From Phoebastria nigripes (taxonomy: Eukaryota > Chordata > Aves > Procellariiformes > Diomedeidae), in contig JAYKAV010003089.1 in NCBI GenBank assembly GCA_035582835.1, positions 1 to 64,000 on the forward strand: a DNA stretch of 64,000 nucleotides. The letters are read 5' to 3'. Under the pieces are notes generated by a model. That model was given only the letters and a program-made list of their open reading frames with translations. It did no database searches and had not been told where the DNA came from. Every line of letters begins with the position of its first letter. The stretch's first letter is position 1. Positions 1-12,326 of this stretch are shown here, piece by piece. The translations under genes were made by a program, and so were the position numbers.

Positions 1-90
1 GATTCTCTCCCCCATCCCACTGAGGGGAGGGGGGGAGTGAGCGAGCGGCTGTGTGGTGTTTGACTGCCTGCCGGGTTAAACCGCAACACA
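1..90 (-). mobile_element. Truncated interspersed repeat at window edge, probable LTR end
   Basis: A G-rich run, then GTGAGCGAGCGGCTG, then GGGTTAAACCGCAACA. On the minus strand this reads as an element starting TGTTGCGGTTTAACC and running into a C-rich block and GGGATGGGGGAGAG. I recognise this as a very common repeat end in neoavian bird genomes. The minus-strand start with TG suits an LTR terminus, but I cannot name the family. The rest lies left of the window. The boundary near 88-90 is where the GC-rich repeat gives way to ordinary AT-rich sequence. Confidence 0.55.
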
Positions 91-3000
91 CCTAGTGGCA
101 AAGGGCTGGGATTTTCATGTGTTATTTTTGACTGAAATAGTATGTGCATTCTGGAAAGAAGATCTTGTTAACCAGGTGCCCAAATATTTTGGATTTCTCT
201 GGACTTTGTGTTTGAATACATTAGCCTGTTTCAAGCTGCATGCCTAAAACCCACACCCAAGTTGGGAAGAGTTTCCAAAAACATTTTAATGGTTCTGGAG
301 CCTTTGAGTATGACACTGAACAAAGGTTTTTATAGTTGGGAAATTAGATAGCAAATGTGGCACAGACAGAGAAGGACATGCACACACGAGGTAATGCAAT
401 GAGGCATGTACAGCAAGCCCAGTGGTTTCAAGGTCAATGCCACTGCACACCTGTGATTCACCAGAGGCACAGTTCTGAATGCCCAGCAGCTCAGGTGCAA
501 TGGTATGAAAATAAGGGAGAAACCACAACTATGTTTTTCAGCTGGATCAGGGAAGCCAACAATGTAATAAGAGAAATCCTATTTTCCGCGTGGTAGCCCT
601 ATAACTGGTTGATTTATCTGGTGTCCTTTGAACTGAAGGGTGAATGCCATGTTCTTTTAGGGCCTTTGCAATAAAATGTAAAGGGAGTTTACAAGTACAC
701 AAAGGAAAAAGCCTCTGAATGAAAATGCCTCTGGACATGGCAAGATGTTACTTAGCCAAGTAAAGGCACGGTGAGATCATAACTCAAGAGAAAACTAATG
801 CCATCATACTGCAGTCATTTTAATTGAAAAATGTTCCACTTGAAAATTGTTAGATGTTAATTTTTATAAGCAGTACAATAAACTTTTCAGTTATAAAAGG
901 CATAAAAATGACACTTAACTGTCACAACCAGTTAGTCACTTTATTCTGAGCAGGTAGCCCTATGCCCACACTTTGGCACGCTTGTAGCAGCGTCAGCTAA
1001 CCAGCAAAGGGCCCAGGACTAGACAAAGCAATGCAGCAACAAGCTGTCATGGGGGTTTGGAAACGGGCAGGAGCACAGCAGTTGTCCCTAGCTGGCATGA
1101 GGAAACCTGCAGCAAACCAGGTGGTGGGGATCCCATGGCTCTGATCAGCAACAGTTTCTCACCTCAGGTAAATCAGCAAATAGTTCCTCCTAAGACCAGG
1201 CATGAAGTCCTGACCATGGTGAAATCAGTACCAAAATCTCTGTTAAGTGCACTTGTGCCACTATTTCACCTGCTGCCTCCAGTGATTTACACCACTCCAT
1301 AATAGGGTTCTAGATCAATATCACAAAGCATATTACAAAGAGAGGCTGCTCAAAGGGACTGCAGTGTGCATTGTGTGGGCATTATTTCATACGTATTTCA
1401 TTATTTCAAACCTATTGTTGATTATCATGTGAATATTGCATTAACTTCAGCTTTGGAAATCTCCTAATAATCATGATTCATGAAGCTGTCAACTAATACT
1501 ATACCTATTCACTTTTTACAGACCTACACATCAATAGATTGGAAATATCCTGGAAAACGAAGAAAGGGAGAAGAGCAAGGAAAGAAAATAAAGAGGTTTG
1601 CGTCAGCCCTCTGCCATGGGGAGGGCTAAGAGCAATAACGGCAGTCTGTCTCCAGGGGTGGAAAAGCCCTTGGCCAGCTATAGGTGACGGTGTAGGTAGG
1701 AAATTTAACTCCAGATGTAGGAAAGACCCACAGTGTTTCACCTTAGATTAACAAGAGTGAAGCTCTCTACTGAGAGCCTGTCTGAAAGTGATTTGTCATT
1801 TAATGACCTTCCTAAGAGAAGTAGGTCCATTAGTGACATATAAACTGTGCAGAACAAGAATACAGTGTATTTTCTTCTGTAACACTGAATTTCAGATCTA
1901 CCTAAGTGTTTGACAGTAAATAAAAGCTCTTTGAAAAATAAGCTTCTCTGAATGCTTCTCCCAGTGAAGGGGGTGAGAGAAGTCCAACCATAAGATCAGC
2001 TCTCCCACAAGCATCTGCAGCCCACCCTGTGGATCCCCACACGCCCTCTCTACAAATGAAGCTCTCAGACAGAAAGAAAACAGGATGAAAAAACAAAAAG
2101 GCACACATAAACATTAGGAAAACTCTTGGCTGCGAGGGTATACACTGCTGATAAAAACCCCAATCTCATTCTCATTTCTTAAGAATAATGAGTGGATGTA
2201 ATTAAACACCTTTCTTGTAGGAATAAAGAGTCTGTCTTCATTAGCCANGTAACAAGAAAACATGACTCTTGTCTGAGCCTCAGAATGACTGAAGTCTGGC
2301 AAGTTTCATAAAATTCAGTGGGTAAAGCTGCCTTGCAACCAGGTGATTGGAGATGTTTCTGCATTGATTTTGTTCAGGTGGATTCTCCTAAATTTGGTTA
2401 CTATATAGAGTTATCTACTTTATAGGCAGAACCTTTTCTTGCTCAGCCCTGGTGCATGACCATTTGCCTCCAGTCAAGGGAGAGTGGATTGAGTTTGCTG
2501 TGGTAAAGGCCATGGTTAACACTTGTCCAGGCCCATCAAATTGATCCCATTGCAGGCTTCCACAGCACACGTACATTCGTCCCCACCCTGCAATAAACTG
2601 CATCCATCTCTTCGCCCTTTTCTACCTGCCCACTTTGTTGTCCCCTTTTTCTGCTATTAAAAATATGGTGACCTCAGAACAGATGGCATATAAGACCTTA
2701 ACATCTCTTAGACAAAAAACCTCCGCCAGGTATCCCACTTGTGTAAATGGGCATAACCAATGTATTTATTAATTTGAAACAATAAACTTTGAGCACAAAA
2801 CAGCCATGCAGAGTGTAGGGTTTTTTTAGAAAAAATACTGCATGAATATACTTTAGTGAAGCTGCACTGCAGCTGTCAGTAATGATGGGAAATAGCCAGA
2901 TTGATAGGTGTGTCTTCTGAACCGCTCACTCCAAGTATAGAAGAAAGGATCACAGGGACCCCCCAACTTACATCATACTCCTGCCTTGGCAAAATGTTCT

Positions 3001-3630
3001 TCCAGCAGCAAGGGACTCTCCATTTTGTCTGCCCAAGCACGTTGAGGTGGCCGGACAATAAACTATCATCTTCGTCCTAGTCACCTCCAGTCCAAGCAAG
3101 CTCAGAAACATCGCTCAAGTCAAATGTCAGCACTGTCACTTCATAATTTGGCTCTGTCAGTTCAGCAACATGTGTCTTTCTAAATCTAAATAAATGTTTT
3201 ATAAAATTTTGCTCTAATCAATTACACATGTACATTTATCTCGCTTATAACTGATAGCTTGCTAATACTCATGTATTGCTTGGAGAGCGTTCCAGCTGGT
3301 TAGATTTTCACCCAAACGTGTGAATCGAAACCTCAGGCAAAACAAGAACTGTCTCTCATACCTTTTACGGATTAACAAATAGTTCCTGCCCTGCTAATGC
3401 CATTCTTAATTGGACTACACTGTGAGGAGCAATTAAGACTAAACGGCCACTTGCTGAGAGCTGGTGAAAGAGAAACTGCAGCTTGAGGCATTCACATTCT
3501 CCAAATAAAGTGTTGCCTTACTTTGGTGTTAAAGAAAGAAGCTTAATTTTTTAATGGCTTAGTATATTAAAAAGGAATGATTCAATTCACAGGAGGGAAA
3601 TTGGTTTGGGGAGGGATTATATTTTCTTAA
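91..3630. other. Unique AT-rich DNA, no gene seen
   Basis: No frame here shows a recognisable domain, and the short open frames (60-81 codons) overlap on both strands as expected by chance. One unresolved base lies at 2248. The part from about 3,190 to 3,480 is rich in TAATT/CAATTA-type sites (for example TTAATTGG and CAATTAAG) and has an unusually even composition, which is the look of a conserved regulatory element. That is only an impression. Confidence 0.6.
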
Positions 3631-3646
3631 TTTTTTTTTTTTTTTT
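3631..3646. repeat. Poly-T tract (16 T)
   Basis: Sixteen consecutive T followed by CTCCCCC. A simple homopolymer. No retroelement body is recognisable on either side, so it is not clearly a retroposed tail. Confidence 0.9.
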
Positions 3647-5668
3647 CTCCCCCAAAACAACTTTGTAGATTTAAAGGCTCCTGACTGACAGCACTGGCGG
3701 TGGGACTCTCCCAGAGAGAAGCAGTGACAGCTACAGCCGCAATAACCTTGCTGCACTGCCTCACCTGTAGCCTGCAGAAGCCATCCCAGGGCTAGAAAGA
3801 GATTTTCCAATTTAGACCATGCCCTGCTAGTCTGTCTAGCAATAAATACTGGGTGCATGATGTAACAGTGCAAATGAAATCTAAGTAATTCTTCACATAT
3901 CTTCTTAAATAATTCTGAAAGGCCTGTCAGTCCATGAAATGTCCTCTCTCTTCAGATATAGCCCAGTGTGAGCCATACCTGCTGCCCCTCCTCTACGGTA
4001 ATTAAAATAAATGCCACCTGCAGTGAACTGCAACCATCTTGAGAAGGATCATAGATCCTTATTTGGGAGGAAAGGTCACACTCACCCCACTGACTGGCAA
4101 CAGAGGAAGGAATTTGCTGCAGTTATAGCAAATTATATGTTCCAGAATGGTTAAACCTGAGAAGGACCACTGTCCCTCACAGCTGGCAGTCTGCTGCCTT
4201 TCGCTCATGCTAAAGTTGGGATCCTGAAAGAGTTTCCCAAACAGTTTCAACTTCTAACCTCACCACCATCCCGCCAGCATGCATCCTCCCAACGTTGATG
4301 CTAAGCCAGCTGCATCTCACCCAGCTGCCCGCATCCCTTGAGTGCTGTTGAAAAGCCAGTGCCCGGTCACCTTGCCTGTGGTTTAGCCACGGCAGGCCAC
4401 AGCAGGGCCATCAGCTGCCAATGTCTCATCCCTGCCTGAAAGGGTTTTCTCACGAGAAGCCTTCTGCAATCCTCTCCAACTGGGAACAAATCCCCTTGTG
4501 GGACCCAGGCTCAGTGCAAACTGGCTGCACTAAACTACAGGAAGAGTAAGAAANGCAGCTGTGGTTTCAGCTGCTTGGTCTAACCCCAGCCAGAAAATAA
4601 GCTCAAGAGGATATCAAGTTTTCTGGGAGGGAAACCTATATTTATAACGGTGGATAAAGAGCGTTAGATCAAGATATCAGCTGCAACCTCTACGTATGTT
4701 TCTAAACTCTGACTTACAAGACTCCCCCACTGGCTCTGATGGAAGGAGCTCTGCTAGGTTTTCTAGGAAAGCCAATTGTTCTTCCCACACATCCTTACTA
4801 AAATGAGGTCCCCACAACTCCCAGTGCTCACATCACTTCCATTCAGACTTTAAAGCCTGAATGCCTGAGGGTTTGTCTAAACTAGTTTTATATCACACAC
4901 CAGGAATTTTTAGTGTGAGTTTTTCTTTGTCTGAAACATTTGGAAATAGGTAACATATCAGTTCACAATGTTATCTGTATGCGCATTTACGTCCTTTTTA
5001 CTTTCTATGTCCATTCTCTCCCTCCACAGAGACCAAGTTCTGAACACGCTTTATCCACCATTGCAGGCAGTCTCAGTATCATTAGTATCATTTCATCCCA
5101 GTGTATCATCCATCTAGTGACTTAACCTGATGAGGTGACACTAGCCAACATTAGTATTTCATTTTTCCATTCCCCAAAAGATATTTCTTTTCAATTTAGC
5201 TACTACCTGACAAAAATATTGCTGAATATCTGCAAGAGATAAAAAAACCTTAATCCAATTTCTTTTTGCACGTGCTAAGGGCCATGTTCTTCTGCCACTC
5301 ATGCAGCTTATAGCTCAGACTTCTGCACAATTTAAATGAGAAGCAAGTTGTTTGACTTGGTTGTGGGAGTGGTATAAACAAATGTATTCTGCCCTTCGCT
5401 GACGCTGTGTTCCTTGGAGAGCTCAGCGCTTACCTGAGGGAGGAGGGAGTGCAACTGTCTCGAAGAAGCCAGGTGTAAATCAGTAGCAATGGAGAAAGGA
5501 GCTGCTTCTCTGTGCATTCCTCTGAAAGACTTGTGCATCTGAGGCAAGTCAAGGCAAAATAGAAGGAACCAAAAAGAAAGCCACTTCTGACAGTAAATGA
5601 TCCACACTGGAGCTAGACTCCAAAACAGACTCTGTAATCTGCTGCTCTGACTCACAGACTAGATACAG
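3647..5668. other. Unique DNA, no gene seen
   Basis: Ordinary mixed-composition sequence with a somewhat GC-richer part at about 4,260-4,520. The longest chance frame is 107 codons on the minus strand at 5,332-5,655, with no domain or splice-like structure. A weak resemblance to a common amniote repeat start (GGGTTTGTCTA) occurs near 4,869. One unresolved base lies at 4554. Confidence 0.6.
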
Positions 5669-5702
5669 CTAATTGGCACAGCTTTTTAATTAGCACAGAG
5701 CT
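5669..5702. repeat. Imperfect tandem pair with TAATT cores
   Basis: CTAATTGGCACAGCT (5669-5683) is followed by TTAATTAGCACAGAGCT (5686-5702). The two copies share a TAATT core plus GCACAG and sit about 17 bp apart. Each core fits the generic homeodomain site TAATT. Function is inferred from motif shape alone. Confidence 0.55.
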
Positions 5703-6689
5703 GCCATCTCCGCAGACAGCGGGGGAGGACATGCAACGTGCCGGCATGGAGCACAGCACATGTCTTTGAGGAGCCCTCTCCTCCCATAATGATGCCCAGG
5801 CTGACAAGGTTGCTCTTGGCTAAAGAGCAACACTGGAGGCCAAAAAGGGGAAACTATGAAGTGGATCTTCCTTAACGTGCAGAGGGTTGAGCAGCTGAGC
5901 AGCCGCCATGCTTCTCTCCAGGTGGTACCCCAAGGAGGCTTTCCCTGGAGGGCTGAGAACAGGAAAGCCAGCATGCAAGTGGTTGCTTAGTCTGGCTACC
6001 CCCTTAATACAAAGGAAAGAAGCTGGTGCTTCACTTAACATGTTTTCACGTACATTCGCATTTGCAGTCAGTGGTGCAAACCTTGCATGCCCTGGGATGG
6101 GTTGGTATTTTCACCTCTGACCCACAGAGTTCATTGCCACTTCAGTATTGACATATGCAAACAGTTGCTCTGACCACAGATCAAGCACCTTTGACTAAAG
6201 GTTTTTACTAAACAATTCATCAAGTAGTGAGCAACCTCTCCTAAGAATAACATAACATGATATAGATAAGGCAGCAATTGTTTCCCAGTTACCAAAGAAG
6301 GCTTAAGCAGGCAAATCGGCATTTTTTCCTTTTTGAATTCTTAGGCTGAGGAGAAATTTCCTGAAAATAATCCATCCTTTGTTTGCAGAATACTTCTGAG
6401 GTTACATTTGCAGATGCAGTTATATATCTCAATATATTCTGTTGTCCAAAGGGATCCATCCAAAGTGTCTTTTGCCACCTTCCCTTNTCATGCTCACTAC
6501 TCAGCCTGCAGCTACTGAAGCAAAAGGGTCTCCTGACACTTACGGCGATGGGTAAGGTTGCAGAACAGTGATGCTCCCAGTGTGACGGGGCCACACCACG
6601 GGAAAGCCAGTGCGATAACTCTAGGCATCCCTCCCTCTTAGGAGCAAGACATACAGACACACAGGCACACACATAACACATACCTCGCA
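5703..6689. other. Unique DNA, no gene seen
   Basis: Several overlapping chance frames (up to 130 codons, minus strand 6,289-6,681) contain no domain. One unresolved base at 6487. Nothing else supportable. Confidence 0.55.
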
Positions 6690-6740
6690 GGCCAAATTCT
6701 GTTCTCTGTTACCAGTATCAAACTGTAATAACTCCAGTTA
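6690..6740. repeat. Ancient amniote repeat fragment (GGCCAAATTCTG type)
   Basis: The segment begins GGCCAAATTCTGTTCTC and continues with TTACCAGT, then TAATAACTCCAGTTA. This follows the order of a palindromic, MITE-like interspersed repeat known to me from bird, turtle and crocodile sequence (GGCCAAATTCTG, then a TTACACCAGTGTAA-like block, then a TAACTCCA-like block). Only one half of the palindrome is visible. I cannot give the library name. Confidence 0.55.
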
Positions 6741-8355
6741 AGCCAGCCTTCGATGTTTAATTACATCACTCTGCTGGGTTATTCTGGATTGATGTTGCTG
6801 CATGACAATAGAGCTTGGCCCTTAATATAATGTATATTTTTATATGGAGGATGACAGATGTAAAAAATGCAAATTTATTTGCTGAAAAGAGAGTTGCACT
6901 CTCCTTGAAGATGCTAGGAAGACCCTAGGAAAGCTTCAGGTTAAGATAAAGTTTAAAATGAGATGACACCTTCTCCCTCCTTCTCCCGGGAAGAGCCGCT
7001 ACATATAATTACATTCCCACAACCATGTTAGGCCCAAATAGTTTCCAGTATTTGCAAGTCTATGTGCCATCAGTGTAAAGACGCTTTTATATATCAAATG
7101 CCAGTCTTGGTAGCTTGTCCTGGTATTTCTAAGATGAGTCATAGAGTTGTGCTTCACCAGCCTTTATCCAGAAGAGCTAATGCTGCTAAGTCAACAATAT
7201 GGCTCTAAGTTTTTCATTAATTTTCCAATGCACCTTGCCTTAGTGGGCAATGTAGATATGAAGTTCAAAATTTGCATGGAAAGGAGAAGCCTGTTAGGAA
7301 GTTAGCAATTAATGACATAGAGCAACACAGCTAGCACCAAGTTTTTAGGGCTGTAACATAATTACTGTAATTACATGAGCTGTCTGCAAATATATATATG
7401 TACAGACAGATCCCAATGGATTGAGCTAAGGGTTGGGGTTTTTTTAACTTTGGAAGATTCTTGGCTGAAAAAACTCCTCTCTCTCTCTTCCTGCAGTCCT
7501 GTACACACATCTACCTCCCATGCCTTATGTGCGTCATCCCATTTGTGCCATTGAGGCTACCCATGTGCGTAGGGATGGAAGGATGTTTGTGTGAGGATCT
7601 GTGCAAACGTGACCCAAGCAAGCAGGCTCGGTTTTGCTTCTAATTCCTCCTACCTGTAGCCTGGAAGGATAGGTACTGATAAAAGGACCTGCAGCTGTAC
7701 GAGGGCATGCATGAGAAAATTCAGCAGGAATTTTCCATAATTTGAACAGCTTGGGATGCTCTCCCTTATCCTGAAGGGTTCAGGTGACTCTGACCAGACC
7801 CTGGGAAGGAAAAACAAGGCTCGGGGACATAAGAAGGACCTGGCTAGTGATGGGCTCCTTTGGATCCAGCGACAGGTCGGGCTGTTTCAGCATTTCCCCA
7901 GTACCCGCCTCCTAGCTGGGAACCAGTGTTCAGATGTGTTTTTTCATAGTCTCTTGAAATGTTCACTGTGCTCCCACACTCTAGACCATATGGTACTTAT
8001 TAAGCTGTTTTTGTGATAAATATACAAAGTCTGAGTTATGTCAGTCATACAGCAATGTGTCTCAATTTTGACATCAGCAGAGTTACCTGGCATAAAACCA
8101 GTGTGATGCAAGGGAGAATAATATCTTTTTCACTGGCATATTGTTGAGGATTGTGCAGATTGTTTCAGCCTGATGATAATAAGACGGCAAAACTACAGAC
8201 ATGATTCCTTGCTTGTCTGAGAATGGTAAAAAATGTAGATTGTCTAGGGAAAAGATGAACTATTTCACATAGATTAAAATAGAAAAATCTCTTTGGGGTC
8301 CATTACATCTTCCTTGTTAATGTTTTATATTTTTTATTCTGCATTTTAAAAAATT
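6741..8355. other. Unique AT-rich DNA with regulatory-looking motifs
   Basis: No gene recognised. TGACAG (6852-6857) lies 9 bp from a perfect octamer ATGCAAAT (6867-6874), and paired TAATTAC-type motifs occur near 7,360-7,375. A short ATATATATATG run lies near 7,390. Chance frames of up to 86 codons (7,756-8,016, plus) have no domain. Confidence 0.55.
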
Positions 8356-8360
8356 TGACA

Positions 8361-8406
8361 TCCCGGGGTGGGCTAACTCTACAAATGTCACTTCCCGGGT
8401 GGGCTT
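8361..8406. repeat. Short GC-rich direct repeat
   Basis: TCCCGGGGTGGGCT (8361-8374) recurs as TCCCGGGTGGGCTT (8393-8406) about 32 bp later. The flanking TGACA/TGTCA also suggests a local duplication. The GC-rich units stand out in AT-rich surroundings. Confidence 0.7.
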
Positions 8407-8872
8407 GTCCTTATGCAATTAGAAATAAAGCACAGAACATCCAGAACAGATGGGACTGCTGCACAGAACAAAATCTCCTTCTTTACTCTCATTTTTTCCC
8501 ACCCAAATTCTGTTTCGTACAGAAGATGTTTAAGCTATGGAATCAAATTAGAGTTAATCAGCCGGAGCATTTTGTAATTAATAAGAAGGTCACGTCCCAT
8601 GTGGAATGGTGGAATTTTACAATCACCAAGCCTGTGGCTTTTTCACTGGCTTATCTGGGTCAGACTTGGTTTTCTATGGGAACGGGGTAAGTGAGGAATA
8701 AATCCATGCAAACCCACAGAGTTACTCCATATTTATATACTGTGTAAATAGGTACAGAGCCTTTGTTTCAAGTAGCAGATGCAGAGTCAAGACAAGTCTA
8801 GCGCCGTGACAGCCCGTTACAAAGCACCGTGGAGTGGCTTGACCCTGCTGCTCAGGCTGGGTCCCCTCTGCA
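8407..8872. other. Unique DNA, no gene seen
   Basis: A 111-codon plus-strand frame spans 8,355-8,690 and includes the GC-rich repeat, but it shows no domain and no splice context that I trust. Nothing else supportable. Confidence 0.55.
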
Positions 8873-8922
8873 TACTCCTGCTGGCATCGCTGCGTCATTA
8901 TGGCGTCATTACTCCTGCTGGC
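8873..8922. repeat. Nested direct repeats with two GCGTCATTA copies
   Basis: The outer repeat TACTCCTGCTGGC is exact at 8873-8885 and 8910-8922. The inner repeat GCGTCATTA is exact at 8892-8900 and 8903-8911, one helical turn (11 bp) apart. GCGTCA resembles half of a CREB/ATF-type site. The arrangement suggests replication slippage; a binding role is inference. Confidence 0.75.
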
Positions 8923-11595
8923 CTCCTGCTCTGCGGCAGGAGGTGAGGATGTGGCAGCTCCCTTTGCTAAAACAAAGCCCTAGGAAGAAGTGAGAAGAAA
9001 AGAGGAGCTTCCCTTGCTCCAAATTTCCCATGCGAGTGGTACCGAGATCTCCCTTCCCTCCCAGCATCTGCAGAGAATTATATCTCGTTTGCTCACCCTC
9101 TCAGAGGTTCCTTCCTGCAACCCTGTTTTCTCTTCTTTTTAGCTCTCCTGAGCGGGTATGAAAAGTGATATGTCTGCTGGTGGTGATGAAAAGCAACATC
9201 ACTGCTGGCTTCCCTAAAGTGTAGCCCTGCCAACGCTGATCACTGTTACAGAGACTAGCCTATCTCAGCTGTCCACGGAAATCTGAAATCTTCCTTGGGG
9301 TTTTAGCCCTGCTTACGGACAATCAGTCCAGACACGCTGAGCCCTTGAAGTTTCCTCAGACACAGTTCTTGACCTGATAACCAACTGGGATTTAACCGCA
9401 GTCTTGGAGAGCCAAATGCTGCGTACGCTCTCCCAAATACTTCCAAGGGACTTGCAGAGGCAGCAATCACATATCCCATGGCTTTTGTAAAGGAACAATG
9501 AAGAAGTTCAGATGATGGGAGTGAAAAATATTTGAGAAGGGATTCAAAAGCCTTTGAGAATTATTAAGGCAGAACCCATCTGGTAAATCTCCAGACTACT
9601 GAGTTTTAAATTGGCATGCACTTCGTTTGTTTATCCTTTTACCTTGCGTTGTCTAGACCATCCTTTTTTGGATGCGTATGGAGGAAAACCGCCCCACAGC
9701 TTTGCAGTGATTTTCTTCTGGTGGTTTGTTGGGTTTTGACTAGTTTCTAAGCAGAAGTAGCTCGGTGGAGCTATTTTGCAATGTTTATTTTGAAACGTTC
9801 TGTTCTTTTATGTAAAACAGTTGGGAATTACAGCAAATTGGCATTACTTAAATGCTATCTTCACACTTCTCCCAAGGCTGGTTAGCCTAAAATATTCTAC
9901 CTGAGTTGTTTCGTGGCATAGCTGTGGTAATTGCCCAAGCATGAAGACACACTTTGGTTTTTTTTGGTCCAGGGATGACACTAAATGATTCTTTAGCTTA
10001 TGGGGAAGCAAAAAGCACCTGTTTGGTAAATAACTCTTTTTATACCTATCTTTCAGATAAATAAACTGAAAAATAAACTGATGCACAAATGGGTTCAGTG
10101 ATGACAGAATTATTGAACAGTTAATCCACAGTGTGAATGAGACCAAAGCTGTAGATGGCTTTGTCCCTCACTTATTTCAAAGTCATTTGCTTATTCACAG
10201 AATGATTTTCTCTAAAAGACCCTCTGATTTCTAATAACAAGATAGCATATGTTCTATTAGTTCAAAGCAAACAAGAAACAAACAAANAAAAAAGCCCTAT
10301 CACATCAGTTTATATTTAAAATGCAACATGTTATACATAAATATGTACAGAGCTAACAAAGCAGCTGCATTTTATGCAAGGGAGATGAAGGAAGTTATTA
10401 GAGAACTGTTGTTCTGATGTATGAAATATCCCAGTATCTTCAGAGTACTTTTCAAATGGATAGAGATATTTTCTTTAATTACTAAAACACTGTACAAATT
10501 TATTTAGTGCCCATAATTTTCATTAATTATCTTACTGAATTTAATGGGAACTCTGACAAATTTAAGATACTAGTTTTAAAATACTTCCAGAATATCTTTG
10601 CTTTTTAAAAACAACATCTCTCCTGATGCGTTATGCAGATTTTTGCTATGTCTACCGCCTGGCCACTGCGAAGAGCCCCGTCGGTCTCATGGCTGTGCCT
10701 GGAATCCTGATGCACCAGGAAAACGCTGCACAACTGGCAGTTGTATTTGTTTCTGCAAAGCCCTTGCCTGAATACAAATCTAATTATTTGGAGTAAAATA
10801 CACTATAGCGCTCCCTGAGTTCTAGGGTGGATCATTTTTCTGAGTGTAATTCTACGGCTTTTACAGTGGGATCACTGCCACTCCTGGTGCACTAATAACA
10901 TAGCAGTGAACCTGCCCATGGCTGCACTTGTTTGCTGTGAGACAACAGAGCTCCTTCCAGCAATCACTGCCATTTGGTGGCTGTAAAATGAAATGGCCTA
11001 CATGGAGCTCCTAGCAAACAAGCGTCCATCCTGTATAACTGCCGGCAATGCCAACATGGGTCTTTTTCTGCCGTTTCAGAAAGGCCAGAGGAACCAAGTA
11101 ATGTCCCACTCCTCCTCCAGTGGGACCCTCCTGCACGGACACCCCTGCTTCCCTTCGGCGTCACCATCACCAAGCAAAAAGTCAGGAAGTGAAAGGGAGG
11201 TTTAAGACGGCTTCAGGAGAGGTTTTAACACAAAACCAAATGCTTAAGGTTCTCCTCGTTTAGATGTGTAAAACTGGAGGTAAATAGGGGGTATTAAAGC
11301 ACGTCAGTGTTAACTTCAGGGAAAACATAGCTGAACCAGCGTGAAATCTAGAGACAGAGAAGTTCTGCTCTACATCTGGATGCTTTAGTGCCTGCGGTGA
11401 GGTGACTCGTATCAAGCCGGGGTGGGGGAGACTCCAGCCCCCTGAGGAACGCTGAGCTTTGTCTCCTGCTCCAATGCACAGAGTTCTGGTATTTAACCAA
11501 GCAGAAATTGCTTATGTGTAATACTAATGTGGGAAAAGATGACAAAATATGGAAAAAATTATGTATAGATTGAGGGCAGAGCTTTTCTTTTGAGG
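8923..11595. other. Unique DNA, no gene seen
   Basis: Mixed-composition start (8,930-9,130), then AT-rich. No recognisable coding segment; the longest frame (100 codons, minus, 9,844-10,146) is low-complexity in character. One unresolved base at 10287 in an A-rich stretch. Confidence 0.6.
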
Positions 11596-11613
11596 AAAAA
11601 AAAAAAAAAAAAA
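11596..11613. repeat. Poly-A tract (18 A)
   Basis: Eighteen consecutive A. The upstream sequence does not resemble a SINE, LINE or processed transcript that I know, and no target-site duplication is evident, so it is listed as simple sequence only. Confidence 0.9.
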
Positions 11614-12326
11614 GCCTTAGAAACAACTATCTTTATTGTTGTGCGCTCATGGGGCACAGACCATCACCGAAGCCGTGGGACGAGGTTCCAGCATCTTTGT
11701 GTTTGAGGCTGTTTTATACAGGACAGGTGATAACTTCCCACTCTTCCCATTCAGGACCAGCTCTGCTGAAGACTACTGGCATTAATTATAGATGCACGTT
11801 CAGTGCTTTTTATGGCACCGACACACAGCTGAGTTTTTGTCGCAGGTCGTGACCACACTGGAGGCAGCTCCCATGGGGAAGCAACTTGTCTTGTGAGAAC
11901 CCCGCTGGCAGTCCCGCACAGGCACAGAGCATCCAGACAGAGCCCTTTGGTTACTTTGACATTCAAATGAAGTTTCCACAGAAATTTTACTCAAAAAATG
12001 CTCTATGGCAGAACTGAGGAGAGTATGAAGATAATGGTACTTACACAACTACAAACAGAAACTGTTAAAAGAGCATCCAGTGTGGTAGCTTTTTAGTTTA
12101 AAAGCATATTCCAATTACTTAAATTTTGTGCTAGCGTGATTCCAGAAAAATTACACAAATTAGAGCAATTTTTCCAAGCTGTGCTTCCTAAAAAGGTGAA
12201 GTAATTACACAAGCATATAAGCTAAATTTCTCCTTTTCGCAACCTGAAAACAGGTATAGGATATGGGTCTTCTCCAGTGGGCAGAGAAATGAAAGACCAT
12301 GAAGTGAAGAAAGCTCCTGGATAAAT
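11614..12326. other. Unique DNA, no gene seen
   Basis: No domain-bearing frame, repeat or RNA gene was recognised in this stretch. Confidence 0.55.

Noticed and set aside
4869..4880. GGGTTTGTCTA-type starts of an ancient repeat here, near 34,509 and near 62,663
   Set aside because: Only 10-12 bases match each time, and the sequence beyond does not follow any consensus I know well enough.
11596..11613. Poly-A as the tail of a retroposed transcript
   Set aside because: No recognisable transcript body upstream and no flanking target-site duplication.
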